Shown here piece by piece: positions 1-8,734 of a DNA stretch of 57,275 nucleotides. The first letter of the stretch is position 1, and each line of letters starts with the position of its first letter. Below the pieces are notes generated by a model. That model was not told the DNA's origin and made no database searches. It was given only the letters and a program-made list of their open reading frames with translations. Made by a program: the position numbers and the translations under genes. The stretch is from contig NZ_RAIF01000018.1 in the NCBI RefSeq assembly GCF_003671715.1, forward strand, positions 448,816 through 506,090, in the 5' to 3' direction. This DNA comes from Streptomyces sp. E2N166. GTDB taxonomy: Bacteria > Actinomycetota > Actinomycetes > Streptomycetales > Streptomycetaceae.

Positions 1-804
1 CCCGACGCGGACCGGCCGCAGGTCCGCGCCCCCGCCCACCAGCCGGACGTCGCCAACGGCCCGCCGTGCCCGTGGTGTTCCACCCCCAACCGCCCCGACC
101 GCCACTACTGCGCGCGCTGTGCGATGCCCCTGGACCGCACCGGCGAGGACACCACCGCGCCCGCCCCCTGGTGGCGCCGCCTCTTCGGCGGCCGGCGCAG
201 CGAGACCCCCTGGGCCGGTGACCGCCCCCGCCTCCGCCGCGTCTTCGACCGCATCGGCACCTGGATCACCGTCCTGGTCGTCATCACCCTGGTGGTCCTC
301 GGCTTCGTCTACATCCCCGACGGTGTCCAGGCCACCCGGGACCACTTCGCCAAGCGCGCCCCGGTCTCTCCGGACCGGATCACGGCCTCGCGCTCCTTCA
401 CCGGTCACAAGCCGGAGTTCCTCATCGACAAGCTCAGCAACACCTGGTGGGGCCCGGGCATCTCGCAGTCCGGCCAGGGCGAGTGGATCGAGGTCAGTTT
501 CACCGAGCCGACCCGTCTGCTGGACCTGATCATCACCCCGGGCACCTCCACCAAGCCCGACCAGCTCAGCAAGTCGGCGCTCCCGCACCGGGTGAAGGCG
601 ACGATCACGGCGAAGGACGGCCGGACCACGACCCGCGACCTGACTCTGGACCAGGGCGCCGGCGGCCAGCGACGCCCCTTCCGCGTCGGCGAGGTCACCA
701 AGGTCCGCTTCACCATCGAGTCGGCCCACGCGGCCTCCGCGGACAAGCAGGTGGCCATCGCGGAGATCGAGTTCTTCGGCCCGTCGAGCGCCAACCGCAC
801 CTGA
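1..804 (+). CDS. Zinc-ribbon, single-TM protein with C-terminal discoidin-like domain (5' partial)
   Basis: The reading frame is open from the first base, so the gene starts outside the window; the ATG at 124 is internal. Just before that ATG the frame encodes two zinc-ribbon cysteine pairs (CPWC at codons 23-26, CARC at codons 37-40), which an ORF starting at 124 would lose. A basic/proline stretch leads to one strong transmembrane helix (GTWITVLVVITLVVLGF), then about 130 extracellular residues with the WWGPGISQSGQGEWIEV pattern typical of F5/8 type C (discoidin-like) or NADase-type glycan-binding domains. Topology is inferred: cytoplasmic zinc ribbon, external sugar-binding-like domain. 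Substrate unknown. Confidence 0.8.
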   Translation, partial: PDADRPQVRAPAHQPDVANGPPCPWCSTPNRPDRHYCARCAMPLDRTGEDTTAPAPWWRRLFGGRRSETPWAGDRPRLRRVFDRIGTWITVLVVITLVVLGFVYIPDGVQATRDHFAKRAPVSPDRITASRSFTGHKPEFLIDKLSNTWWGPGISQSGQGEWIEVSFTEPTRLLDLIITPGTSTKPDQLSKSALPHRVKATITAKDGRTTTRDLTLDQGAGGQRRPFRVGEVTKVRFTIESAHAASADKQVAIAEIEFFGPSSANRT

Positions 805-917
805 CCCGCGCCCCGGAGCACATGGGAAACGGCCTCCGCCCGGCACCGGCGGGGGCCGTTTCCACCGAATGGACGCCACGCCGCGCGCCCCCGGACGGCC
901 CGCCGGAGTCTTGGGCC

Positions 918-2570
918 ATGCCCTCAGCACGAGCGATATCCACCGCTGTCCTGCTGTCCACCGCCACCCTGCTCTCCTGCTCCCTGACCGCCTGCGCGCC
1001 GAAGGCGCAGGACGGCGGCCGGGCCGGTGACGGCGGCGGCACGGCGACCGGCGCACAGGACGAGAACCGCTTCCGGAAGCAGACCCTGAACTGGAAGGAC
1101 TGCCCCGCGCCCGCTCCCATCCAGGGCGGCGGCGAGGCCCCCGCGCCCCTCCCCGACGGAACCCGGTGGCAGTGCACCACCATGCGGGCGCCACTGGACT
1201 GGAAGAACCCGTCCGGGGAGTCGATCGGCGTGGAACTGATCCGGGCCCGCGCCGGCGGCGGAACCGACGACCGGATCGGCTCGCTGCTCTTCAACTTCGG
1301 CGGCCCCGGCGGCTCCGGAGTCACCACCCTGCCCGGTCTCGCCCCCGACTACGAGAAGCTCCGCTCCCGGTACGACCTGGTGAGCTTCGACCCGCGCGGC
1401 GTCGGCAACAGCCGGGGCGTGCGCTGCCTGGCCCCCGACGCCGCCGAAGAGGCCGAGGACGAGGTCGACGAGACCCCCGACGACGGCGGCGACGAGACCG
1501 ACGCGCTGGTCGAGCTGAACCGGCTGACGGCCGCGGCGTGCGAGAAGAACTCCGGCGACGTCCTCCCGTACGTCGGCACCACCGAGGCCGCCCGGGACAT
1601 GGACCTGATGCGGCACCTCCTCGGCGACGAGAAGCTCCACTACTTCGGGATCTCGTACGGCACCCAACTCGGCGGCGTGTACGCCCACCTGTTCCCCGAG
1701 AACGTCGGCCGTGCCGTCCTGGACGGCGTCGTCGACCCCACCCACGACATGATGGAGGAGGCCCTCGGACAGGCCGGGGGGTTCCAGCTCGCCTTCGAGC
1801 ACTTCGCCGACTGGTGCGTCGAGCAGCGCTGCACCCTCGGCGAGGACACCGAGGCGATCGTGGCGGCCGCCGTGGAACTGGAGGCGGGCCTTGACGAGGC
1901 TCCGCTGCCCACCACGGACGGAAGCGAACTGGACGGCGACGAACTCGTCGAGGCCGTCGTCGGCTCGCTCTACAGCCAGACCCTCTGGCCGGCGCTCCTG
2001 GTCGGCCTGGAGGCGGTGACCAGGGGCGACGGCGATGTCCTGCTGGACCTGGCGGAGGCCCTCGGACAGCACGGCTCCGGCGGCGGCACCGACGACGACA
2101 GCGCCGAGGACGAAACCGACGAAGGCAACGAGAACGACGCCTTCAGGGCCATCACCTGCGACGACTCCAGCGACCGCTACACCCCGGCGGACGTGCGGGC
2201 CCGGCTGTCCGAGTTCGTCGAGGCGTCGCCCCTGTTCGGCCCGGGCCTGGCGTGGAGCACGCTCTCCTGCGCCGGCTGGCCGGTGCCGGGAGAGGCCGAG
2301 CACCCCGAGGTGAGCGCACCGGGCGCGCCCCCGATCCTCCTGGTCGGCAACACCGGCGACCCCGCCACCCCCTACGCGGGCGCCGCCCGCATGGCCGAGC
2401 GGCTCGGCAAGGGCGTGGGCGTCGAGCTGACCTACGACGGTGAGGGCCACGGCGCCTTCGACAGCGGGAATCCCTGCGTGCGCGACGCCGTCCACGCGTA
2501 CCTGCTCGACGGCAGGCTCCCGAGGAGCGGCGCGGTGTGCGAGCCGGAGCCGCTGCCGGAAGGCAAGTAG
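918..2570 (+). CDS. Secreted alpha/beta-hydrolase, S33-type (tripeptidyl aminopeptidase-like) lipoprotein
   Basis: A 550-residue exported hydrolase. The ATG at 918 (GGAG 10 nt upstream) gives a signal peptide ending in a lipobox-like LTAC, so it is probably a lipoprotein. Family marks: oxyanion-hole motif FNFGGPGGSG near residue 125, nucleophile elbow GISYG near residue 246, Asp in GNTGDPATP near 480 and His in GEGHGAF near 510, which match the Streptomyces SlpD/SlpE/Tap family of extracellular peptidases. Unusual are two acidic insertions (about residues 175-200 and 393-412) that look like surface loops. A longer frame reaches upstream to 447 but overlaps the preceding gene and lacks a signal peptide, so it was rejected. 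A strong hairpin follows the stop. Confidence 0.88.
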   Translation: MPSARAISTAVLLSTATLLSCSLTACAPKAQDGGRAGDGGGTATGAQDENRFRKQTLNWKDCPAPAPIQGGGEAPAPLPDGTRWQCTTMRAPLDWKNPSGESIGVELIRARAGGGTDDRIGSLLFNFGGPGGSGVTTLPGLAPDYEKLRSRYDLVSFDPRGVGNSRGVRCLAPDAAEEAEDEVDETPDDGGDETDALVELNRLTAAACEKNSGDVLPYVGTTEAARDMDLMRHLLGDEKLHYFGISYGTQLGGVYAHLFPENVGRAVLDGVVDPTHDMMEEALGQAGGFQLAFEHFADWCVEQRCTLGEDTEAIVAAAVELEAGLDEAPLPTTDGSELDGDELVEAVVGSLYSQTLWPALLVGLEAVTRGDGDVLLDLAEALGQHGSGGGTDDDSAEDETDEGNENDAFRAITCDDSSDRYTPADVRARLSEFVEASPLFGPGLAWSTLSCAGWPVPGEAEHPEVSAPGAPPILLVGNTGDPATPYAGAARMAERLGKGVGVELTYDGEGHGAFDSGNPCVRDAVHAYLLDGRLPRSGAVCEPEPLPEGK

Positions 2571-2587
2571 CACCCGCGCGACAGCGT

Positions 2588-2620
2588 GAAGCCCTGCCGT
2601 CCGGTGGACGGCAGGGCTTC
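2588..2620. terminator. Perfect 15-bp hairpin between peptidase gene and tRNA
   Basis: Arms 2588-2602 and 2606-2620 are perfectly complementary with a 3-nt loop. It lies 17 nt after the peptidase stop and just beyond the 3' end of the opposing tRNA gene, so it can end transcription in both directions. There is no clear T-tract, as is usual in this genus. Confidence 0.75.
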
Positions 2621-2633
2621 GTCTCGCTCCCGA

Positions 2634-2706
2634 GCCCCCTGTCGGATTCGAACCGACGACCTTCGCTTTACAAGAGCGGCGCTCTGACCAGCTGAGCTAA
2701 GGAGGC
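2634..2706 (-). tRNA. tRNA-Thr (anticodon TGT)
   Basis: On the minus strand a 73-nt cloverleaf reads GCCTCCT ... AGGGGGC for the acceptor stem, D-arm GCTC-AGCTGGTCA-GAGC, anticodon loop CTTGTAA (anticodon TGT, reads ACA) and T-arm GTCGG-TTCGAAT-CCGAC. CCA is not encoded. The anticodon stem pairs CCGCT with AGCGA, leaving a C27-A43 mismatch at its top, tolerable but worth noting. ACA is a rare codon in such high-GC genomes. Confidence 0.95.
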
Positions 2707-2841
2707 ACCGCGCGGCGGCGCGCGCGGAGGCTGCTCCACTGTACACAGAGCCGGTGAACGATGGGGTTCGAAAATTTCGGCGAAGTTCACAGGTCCACAG
2801 GTACTGACAGACCAGGTGAACGCCAGGTACCGTCCTGTGCC

Positions 2842-2867
2842 AGTCCACCCGTGTGGACTACACCACA
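2842..2867 (+). promoter_or_regulatory. Palindrome plus dre-like (DasR-type) site upstream of msiK
   Basis: Two overlapping dyads lie 60-85 nt before msiK. AGTCCAC (2842-2848) and GTGGACT (2853-2859) form a perfect 7-bp inverted repeat. TGGACTACACCA (2854-2865) matches the core of the DasR-responsive element TGGTCTAGACCA at 10 of 12 positions and extends to TGTGG...CCACA (2852-2867). DasR control of sugar/chitin uptake is established in Streptomyces; that this site is bound is inference. Confidence 0.5.
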
Positions 2868-2926
2868 CCACCTTCCTACAACGGATCGTCCGGCACGTTC
2901 CTGCCGGTAGAAGGGGGCCCATCACC

Positions 2927-4063
<1,137 letters not shown>

Positions 4064-4147
4064 GGACCCGCACCCCGGGAGACCGGGCGCCGGGAAACCA
4101 CACACCGAGAAACCACGCGACCGGGTGAATTCACCCGCGTTGACGCA

Positions 4148-4177
4148 AAGAGCCCCGCGGCCTGCTGCGGGGCTCTT
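4148..4177. terminator. Rho-independent-type hairpin after msiK
   Basis: AAGAGCCCCGC (4148-4158) pairs with GCGGGGCTCTT (4167-4177) around an 8-nt loop, 85 nt after the msiK stop. No other gene ends here. Confidence 0.75.
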
Positions 4178-4318
4178 CGCGTTGTCGACAAATACCCCGG
4201 CACAACGGACGTTTCGGGCAGTAGACGTCAACGCTCTACCCATTTCCCGCCCTCTCTTCATCCCCCATCCGGGTGACTAAATGTCGCCAAATCATTACCG
4301 GGCGCTACCCTCACTCGC

Positions 4319-4786
4319 GTGAAGCACTCCGTGAAGCACTCCACCACCCGACAGACGCGACGCGGCCGGGGCCCCGCCCGCCGGATCGGCCGCTCTCTCG
4401 CCTTCGTCCTGCCCGTCGTCCTGGTGCTCTCCGGGACCCTCGCCGTCACCCGGGTCAACTGGTCGGGCGATCCGGCCGACTCGGTGCTCGCCGCGTCGGA
4501 GGCATCGTCCTCCAAGGCCTCCTCCAAGGCCGCCGCCCGCGCGCCGCACGAGGTGCTGCGCGACCGGCTCCTGACCGAGCTGCAGGAGGAGGATCCGGGC
4601 GTCGCCCTCACCCACCTCCAGCAGGCCGTGAACGAGCGCCCGTCGCTGGCCGGCCACTGCGCGTCCATCGCCCGCGCCCTCGGCCGCGCCGCGGTCAAGG
4701 TGTACGGCCCGACCCGCGCCCAGTCGTACGCGCGCCCCGTCTGCGACACCGCCTTCGCCTCGGGCGTGCTGGCCGCGGCCGGCTGA
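4319..4786 (+). CDS. Small membrane-anchored or secreted protein, unknown function
   Basis: 155 residues: a basic N-terminus, one hydrophobic helix (LAFVLPVVLVLSGTLAV), an Ala/Ser linker, then a soluble helical domain with two cysteines (GHC and PVC) that could pair outside the cell. Two in-frame GTG codons sit within a 12-nt direct repeat (GTGAAGCACTCC twice, 4319-4342), so the start could be 4319 or 4331; no good ribosome site precedes either. I recognise no domain. GC3 is saturated as in neighbours, so it is a real gene. It lies 43 nt before the nucleotidyltransferase and may be cotranscribed. Confidence 0.7.
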   Translation: MKHSVKHSTTRQTRRGRGPARRIGRSLAFVLPVVLVLSGTLAVTRVNWSGDPADSVLAASEASSSKASSKAAARAPHEVLRDRLLTELQEEDPGVALTHLQQAVNERPSLAGHCASIARALGRAAVKVYGPTRAQSYARPVCDTAFASGVLAAAG

Positions 4787-4829
4787 GCACCCTTTCGGGG
4801 ACCGGTGGGCCGCCGCGTACAGTTCGGGC

Positions 4830-5567
4830 ATGACCGATCCGAGCGCCGCGTCCCGCCGCCCCGTTCAAGCCGTCGTCCTGGCCGGCGGACAGGGTTCCCG
4901 GCTGCGTCCCTACACCGACGACCGGCCCAAGCCGATGGTCGAGATCCCGGGCACCGGGACTCCGATCATCGGCCATCAGCTCGCCTGGCTCGCCGAGGAG
5001 GGCGTCACCGACGTGGTGGTCTCCTGCGGTCATCTGGCCGAGGTGCTGCAGAAGTGGCTGGAGAGTGCCGACCTGCCGCTCTCCGTCGCCACCGTCGTCG
5101 AGACGGAGCCGCTGGGCCGCGGCGGCGGCCTCAAGTACGCCGCCGCGCACCTGCCCCACCCGGACCGGCCCTGGTACGCCACCAACGGTGACATCTGGAC
5201 CCGTTTCTCGCTGCGCGACATGGCCGACTTCCACGCCGAGCGGGACGCCGTCGCGACCCTCGCCCTGGCCCGCCCGCGACTGCCGTGGGGCGCCGTGCAG
5301 ACGGACGGCTTCGGTCACATCACCGACTTCATCGAGGCACCGCCGTCGACCTTCGAGATCAACGCCGGTGTCTACGTCTTCTCGTCCGGCTTCGCCGCGA
5401 TGTTGCCGGAGCGCGGCGACCACGAACGGACGACGTTCCCGAGACTGGCCCGTGAGCGCCGGCTGGCCGGCTTCCCGATCCCGCAGGGCTCCTACTGGCG
5501 CGCGATCGACACCGCCAAGGACCTGACGGAGGCGGCACGGGAGCTGGCGGCCCTGCGCGGCCGCTGA
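4830..5567 (+). CDS. Sugar-phosphate nucleotidyltransferase (mannose-1-phosphate guanylyltransferase-like)
   Basis: 245 residues with the nucleotidyltransferase fingerprint GGQGSRLRPYTDDRPKPM near residues 20-37, which binds NTP and sugar-1-phosphate, and a metal-binding Asp in ATNGDIW. The family makes NDP-sugars for glycan synthesis; the nucleotide (GDP, dTDP or other) cannot be told from sequence. It is shorter than two-domain mannose-1-phosphate guanylyltransferases because it lacks the left-handed beta-helix. A 25-bp hairpin closes the transcript. Confidence 0.85.
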   Translation: MTDPSAASRRPVQAVVLAGGQGSRLRPYTDDRPKPMVEIPGTGTPIIGHQLAWLAEEGVTDVVVSCGHLAEVLQKWLESADLPLSVATVVETEPLGRGGGLKYAAAHLPHPDRPWYATNGDIWTRFSLRDMADFHAERDAVATLALARPRLPWGAVQTDGFGHITDFIEAPPSTFEINAGVYVFSSGFAAMLPERGDHERTTFPRLARERRLAGFPIPQGSYWRAIDTAKDLTEAARELAALRGR

Positions 5568-5581
5568 ACGCCCCGGTACGC

Positions 5582-5636
5582 CGGTACGCCGAAGGGGCCC
5601 CGCACAGTCGATGTGCGGGGCCCCTTCGGCGTACCG
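5582..5636. terminator. Perfect 25-bp bidirectional hairpin
   Basis: Arms 5582-5606 and 5612-5636 are perfectly complementary, with the 5-nt loop GTCGA. It separates convergent genes (nucleotidyltransferase and DoxX protein), lying 14 nt and 26 nt from their stops. One of the longest uninterrupted stems in the window. Confidence 0.85.
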
Positions 5637-5662
5637 AGGGCCGTGTGAGCCCTGTGGGCCGG

Positions 5663-7375
5663 CTAGCCCAGGAGACCGCCCACGAGGCGGCTGCCCGGCT
5701 CTCCGGTGGAGGAGGAGCCGCCGCCGTCGCCGCTTCCGGTGCCGCCGGTCGTGCCGCTGCCGCCGCCGGTCGCGGCGCCGCCGGAGGTGGGTCCCGCCGT
5801 GCTGCTCGGCGCCTGGCCGGCCGGTGAGGACTGCCGCGGCGGGGCCTGGCCCGTGGTGCCCTGGGTCTGGCTGGGCGTGCCGCCGGTGGCGGTGCCGCTG
5901 TCGCGGGTCGCTCCCGGGGTGGTCGCGGCGTCCTCGGAGGGGGTGGCCGCGCCGCTGGTGGCGCCCTGGGTGGGTGAGGCGGAGGCCTCCGGAGACGTCT
6001 TCGGCTTCCGGGTGCCGGGCTCCTGCGGGACCGGGGTGCCCGGCAGTTCGTTGCGCGGGGCCTCGCCGGGGCCGGGGACGACCACGCGGTCGGCGTCCCG
6101 GACCGCGCCGCCGAGCAGCGAGCCGACGAGGAGGGTGACGCCGGCGACGAGGAAGGTGACGAGGGCACCGCGGCGCAGGACGTAGCGGCGCAGGTCCCAG
6201 ATGTCGGCGCGAGGGCCGAGCCGGCGCCAGGCACTGCCGGCGAGCCGGCCGTCCACGGAGTAGACGGGGGCGCCCGCGATGATCAGCGGGGACCAGGCGG
6301 CGAGGTAGATGATGTCGGGCGCGTCGTAGACGGGGACGCTCTTCCAGCTGACGGTGACGAGCAGCGCCGCGGACAGGCCCGCGCCGATGACGGCGCCGAC
6401 GCGCTGCCAGCAGCCCAGGACGGTCAGCACACCGACGATCACCTGGAGGAAGGCGATCACGAGCCCGGAGCCGACGGGGTGGGCGAGGGCGAACTGACGC
6501 AGCGGCTCGGCGACGTCCCACGGGTGCAGCGTGTTGAGCCACTTGACCATGGAGCCGCGCTCGCCGCCGTCGAAGTAGACGGGGTCGCAGAGCTTGCCCA
6601 TGCCGGCGTAGATGGAGATGAAGCCGAGGAAGACGCGCAGCGGCAGCAGCACGACGCCGAGGTTCATGCGGCGGCCGGGGAAGTAGGCGTGCCGCGCCGG
6701 GTCGTCGGCGTGGCGCCTGGTGCGCGGCCCGGCCGGCTGCGTGCCGCCCTCGTCGTAGCCGTCGGGACCGGCGGCGGAGTCGAAGTCCTCGCCGGTGTAG
6801 GCGGGTTCGTCGTAGGCGCTGCCGACGGTGCGCATGGCGGGCAGCAGCCGGGTGCCGTCGGGGACGGGGCCGCGCTGGGCGCCGACGAGCGGGGTCTCGA
6901 GGGTCTGGGTGGCGGGCCCGTCGTCGTAGCCGTCATAACCGTCGTAGCCCGGGCCGCCCCCGTCGATGCCGACGCGGGGGATGACCTGCGTGGCTCCGGC
7001 GTCGGCCGGGTCCTCGGCGTGGTGACCGGCTCCGGCCCGCACCGCCTGGAGCAACCGGTGTGCGCCGGTGTCGTCCGGGTCGGACCGCCCGCTCCACACG
7101 AGCGCGCGGCGGCGGGCGACGGCCGGGGCGGCGGGGCCCGCGGCACCTGCGACGGGCATGCGGGCGGTGTCCTGGGTGGCGCTCAAGTGCCGCGCGATCC
7201 GCGGGGATTGGGTCTGCCGCGCGGAGGCACCGAACTGCACGCGGAAACTCGCGTGATTGACGATGACCTGGGCCGGATCGCTCGGCACCTTCACCATGCT
7301 CAGCGCGGGAGCGTCGTCGATTCCCGACGAGCGGTCCCCCGTGGGTGTGCGGGGTGTTCTGGTGTCCACACTCAT
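5663..7375 (-). CDS. DoxX family membrane protein with long low-complexity tails
   Basis: 570 residues. The first 230 are charged, cytoplasmic-looking and poorly structured. Residues about 240-420 hold the DoxX four-helix core: VVLLPLRVFLGFISIYAGMGK, later GLVIAFLQVIVGVLTVLGCW and IGAGLSAALLVTVSWKSVP. Another helix (ALVTFLVAGVTLLVGSLLG) follows. The last 130 residues are Ser/Thr/Gly/Pro-rich and probably extracellular. DoxX proteins are linked to redox and thiol-stress functions in other actinobacteria, but no reaction is established here. The start is the ATG at 7375; the upstream 275 bp carries repeats but no gene. Confidence 0.85.
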   Translation of the reverse strand: MSVDTRTPRTPTGDRSSGIDDAPALSMVKVPSDPAQVIVNHASFRVQFGASARQTQSPRIARHLSATQDTARMPVAGAAGPAAPAVARRRALVWSGRSDPDDTGAHRLLQAVRAGAGHHAEDPADAGATQVIPRVGIDGGGPGYDGYDGYDDGPATQTLETPLVGAQRGPVPDGTRLLPAMRTVGSAYDEPAYTGEDFDSAAGPDGYDEGGTQPAGPRTRRHADDPARHAYFPGRRMNLGVVLLPLRVFLGFISIYAGMGKLCDPVYFDGGERGSMVKWLNTLHPWDVAEPLRQFALAHPVGSGLVIAFLQVIVGVLTVLGCWQRVGAVIGAGLSAALLVTVSWKSVPVYDAPDIIYLAAWSPLIIAGAPVYSVDGRLAGSAWRRLGPRADIWDLRRYVLRRGALVTFLVAGVTLLVGSLLGGAVRDADRVVVPGPGEAPRNELPGTPVPQEPGTRKPKTSPEASASPTQGATSGAATPSEDAATTPGATRDSGTATGGTPSQTQGTTGQAPPRQSSPAGQAPSSTAGPTSGGAATGGGSGTTGGTGSGDGGGSSSTGEPGSRLVGGLLG

Positions 7376-7470
7376 CTAACCGAGTGATGTGTCGTTAGGA
7401 CACTGCCTTGACCGCCCCGAACTGTCCGGACCGCGTCAAGCCTGCCCGGACCGCCCGGAACACCCCCTGT

Positions 7471-7499
7471 GGGGGACCGAGTCGAACACTCGCTCCCCC
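7471..7499. terminator. Hairpin in the DoxX-rlmB intergenic region
   Basis: GGGGGACCGAGT (7471-7482) pairs with ACTCGCTCCCCC (7488-7499) with one C-C mismatch and a CGAAC loop. It sits about 150 nt beyond the present rlmB stop. Its T-loop-like TCGAAC made me consider a tRNA fragment, but no cloverleaf surrounds it. Confidence 0.45.
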
Positions 7500-7512
7500 T
7501 CCGGCCTCACCT

Positions 7513-7705
7513 CCGCCGACGCGCCGCCTCGTACAGCACGATCCCCGCGGCCACACCGGCGGCCCCTTCTCTCTGCCGCACTCGCACGCTGCGCGGCTTC
7601 GCACGGCTGCGCCGGCCTCCGACCGGCGGTCACCGCACCCCGCGCCCGCGTCAGCCCCGCCGACGCGCCGCCTCGTACAGCACGATCCCCGCGGCCACAC
7701 CGGCG
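7513..7705. repeat. 49-bp perfect direct repeat: duplicated 3' end of rlmB
   Basis: Positions 7513-7561 and 7657-7705 are identical over 49 bp. The right copy encodes the last 15 or so residues of RlmB ([12 protein letters not shown] and upstream) just before its stop codon; the left copy is a non-coding relic 144 bp away. The spacer has normal high GC and encodes nothing recognisable. Confidence 0.9.
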
Positions 7706-8592
7706 TTCAGGGACTCGGCGCCACCGGGCATCGGGATCCGCACCCGGAAGTCGCACGTCTCCCCGACGAGCCGCGAGAGCCCCTTGCCCTCGCTGCCGAC
7801 CACGATGACCACGGGGCCATCGAGGGCCGCCAGCTCGCCGAGTTCGGCCTCGCCGTCGGCGGCGAGGCCGACGACCGTGATCCCGGCCTTCTGGTACGAC
7901 TCCAGCGCCCGCGTGAGGTTGGTGGCGCGGGCGACCGGCGTACGGGCGGCCGTACCGGCGGACGTCTTCCAGGCGCCCGCCGTCATGCCGGCCGCGCGCC
8001 GCTCGGGCACGACGACGCCGTGGCCGCCGAAGGCGGAGACGGAGCGCACGATGGCCCCGAGGTTGCGCGGGTCGGTCACGCCGTCGAGGGCGACGATCAG
8101 CGGGTCCGCGCCCTCGTCGTGGGCGGCGGCGACCAGGTCCTCCGGGTGCGCGTACTCGTACGGCGGCACCTGGAGCACGAGCCCCTGGTGGTTCAGCCCG
8201 TTGGTCATCCGGTCCAGCTCGGGGCGCGGCGCCTCCATCAGGTTGATGCCGCCGCGCTCGGCCGCGAGCTGGAGCGCCTCGCGCACCCGCTCGTCGTTGT
8301 CGATGAACTGCTGGACGTAGAGCGTCGAGGCGGGCACACCGTCGCGCAGCGCCTCGTAGACGGGGTTGCGGCCGACGACCAGCTCGGAAGTCGACCGTCC
8401 GCCCCCGCGCCGCTGCGGGGCGCGTCCCGTGGCGCGGCGCGCCTTGGCGTTGGCGGCACGCTGCTTGACGTGCCCCTTGCGCATCTCGGCGGGAGGCGTC
8501 GGCCCCTTGCCTTCCAGGCCCCGGCGTCGCTTGCCGCCGCTGCCGACCTGCGCGCCCTTCTTGCCGGACATGCGGCGGTTGTTCGCGGCCAT
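7651..8592 (-). CDS. rlmB: 23S rRNA 2'-O-ribose methyltransferase RlmB (TrmH/SpoU family)
   Basis: 313 residues. The basic, Gly-rich N-terminal extension of about 70 residues is usual in actinobacteria. Then comes the substrate-binding domain ([14 protein letters not shown]) and the SpoU knot: motif 1 [17 protein letters not shown], motif 2 [14 protein letters not shown], motif 3 [19 protein letters not shown]. The known reaction is 2'-O-methylation of G2251 (E. coli numbering) in the 23S peptidyl-transferase region. Start is the ATG at 8592. It follows cysS by 142 nt and a terminator-like hairpin, so it probably has its own promoter. Its 3' end is duplicated downstream. Confidence 0.93.
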   Translation of the reverse strand: MAANNRRMSGKKGAQVGSGGKRRRGLEGKGPTPPAEMRKGHVKQRAANAKARRATGRAPQRRGGGRSTSELVVGRNPVYEALRDGVPASTLYVQQFIDNDERVREALQLAAERGGINLMEAPRPELDRMTNGLNHQGLVLQVPPYEYAHPEDLVAAAHDEGADPLIVALDGVTDPRNLGAIVRSVSAFGGHGVVVPERRAAGMTAGAWKTSAGTAARTPVARATNLTRALESYQKAGITVVGLAADGEAELGELAALDGPVVIVVGSEGKGLSRLVGETCDFRVRIPMPGGAESLNAGVAAGIVLYEAARRRG

Positions 8593-8649
8593 GAGTTACC
8601 TGTCTCCGCTCTCTACGGGAGTGTGCGTGATGCTTGCGTCTTATGCAGT

Positions 8650-8675
8650 GTGCCGCCCGGGAGGCCGGGCGGCAC
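8650..8675. terminator. 11-bp hairpin after cysS
   Basis: GTGCCGCCCGG (8650-8660) pairs perfectly with CCGGGCGGCAC (8665-8675) around a 4-nt loop, 60 nt past the cysS stop and before rlmB on the minus strand. Confidence 0.7.
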
Positions 8676-8734
8676 AATCGATCTACGGAACCCGTGCGGC
8701 CGACCGACCCGGGCTCCGGTGAACCGGGCGGGGG

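Noticed and set aside
7471..7499. Possible tRNA 3' fragment (GTTCGA-like loop)
   Set aside because: The arms simply form a hairpin; no acceptor, D or anticodon arms nearby.
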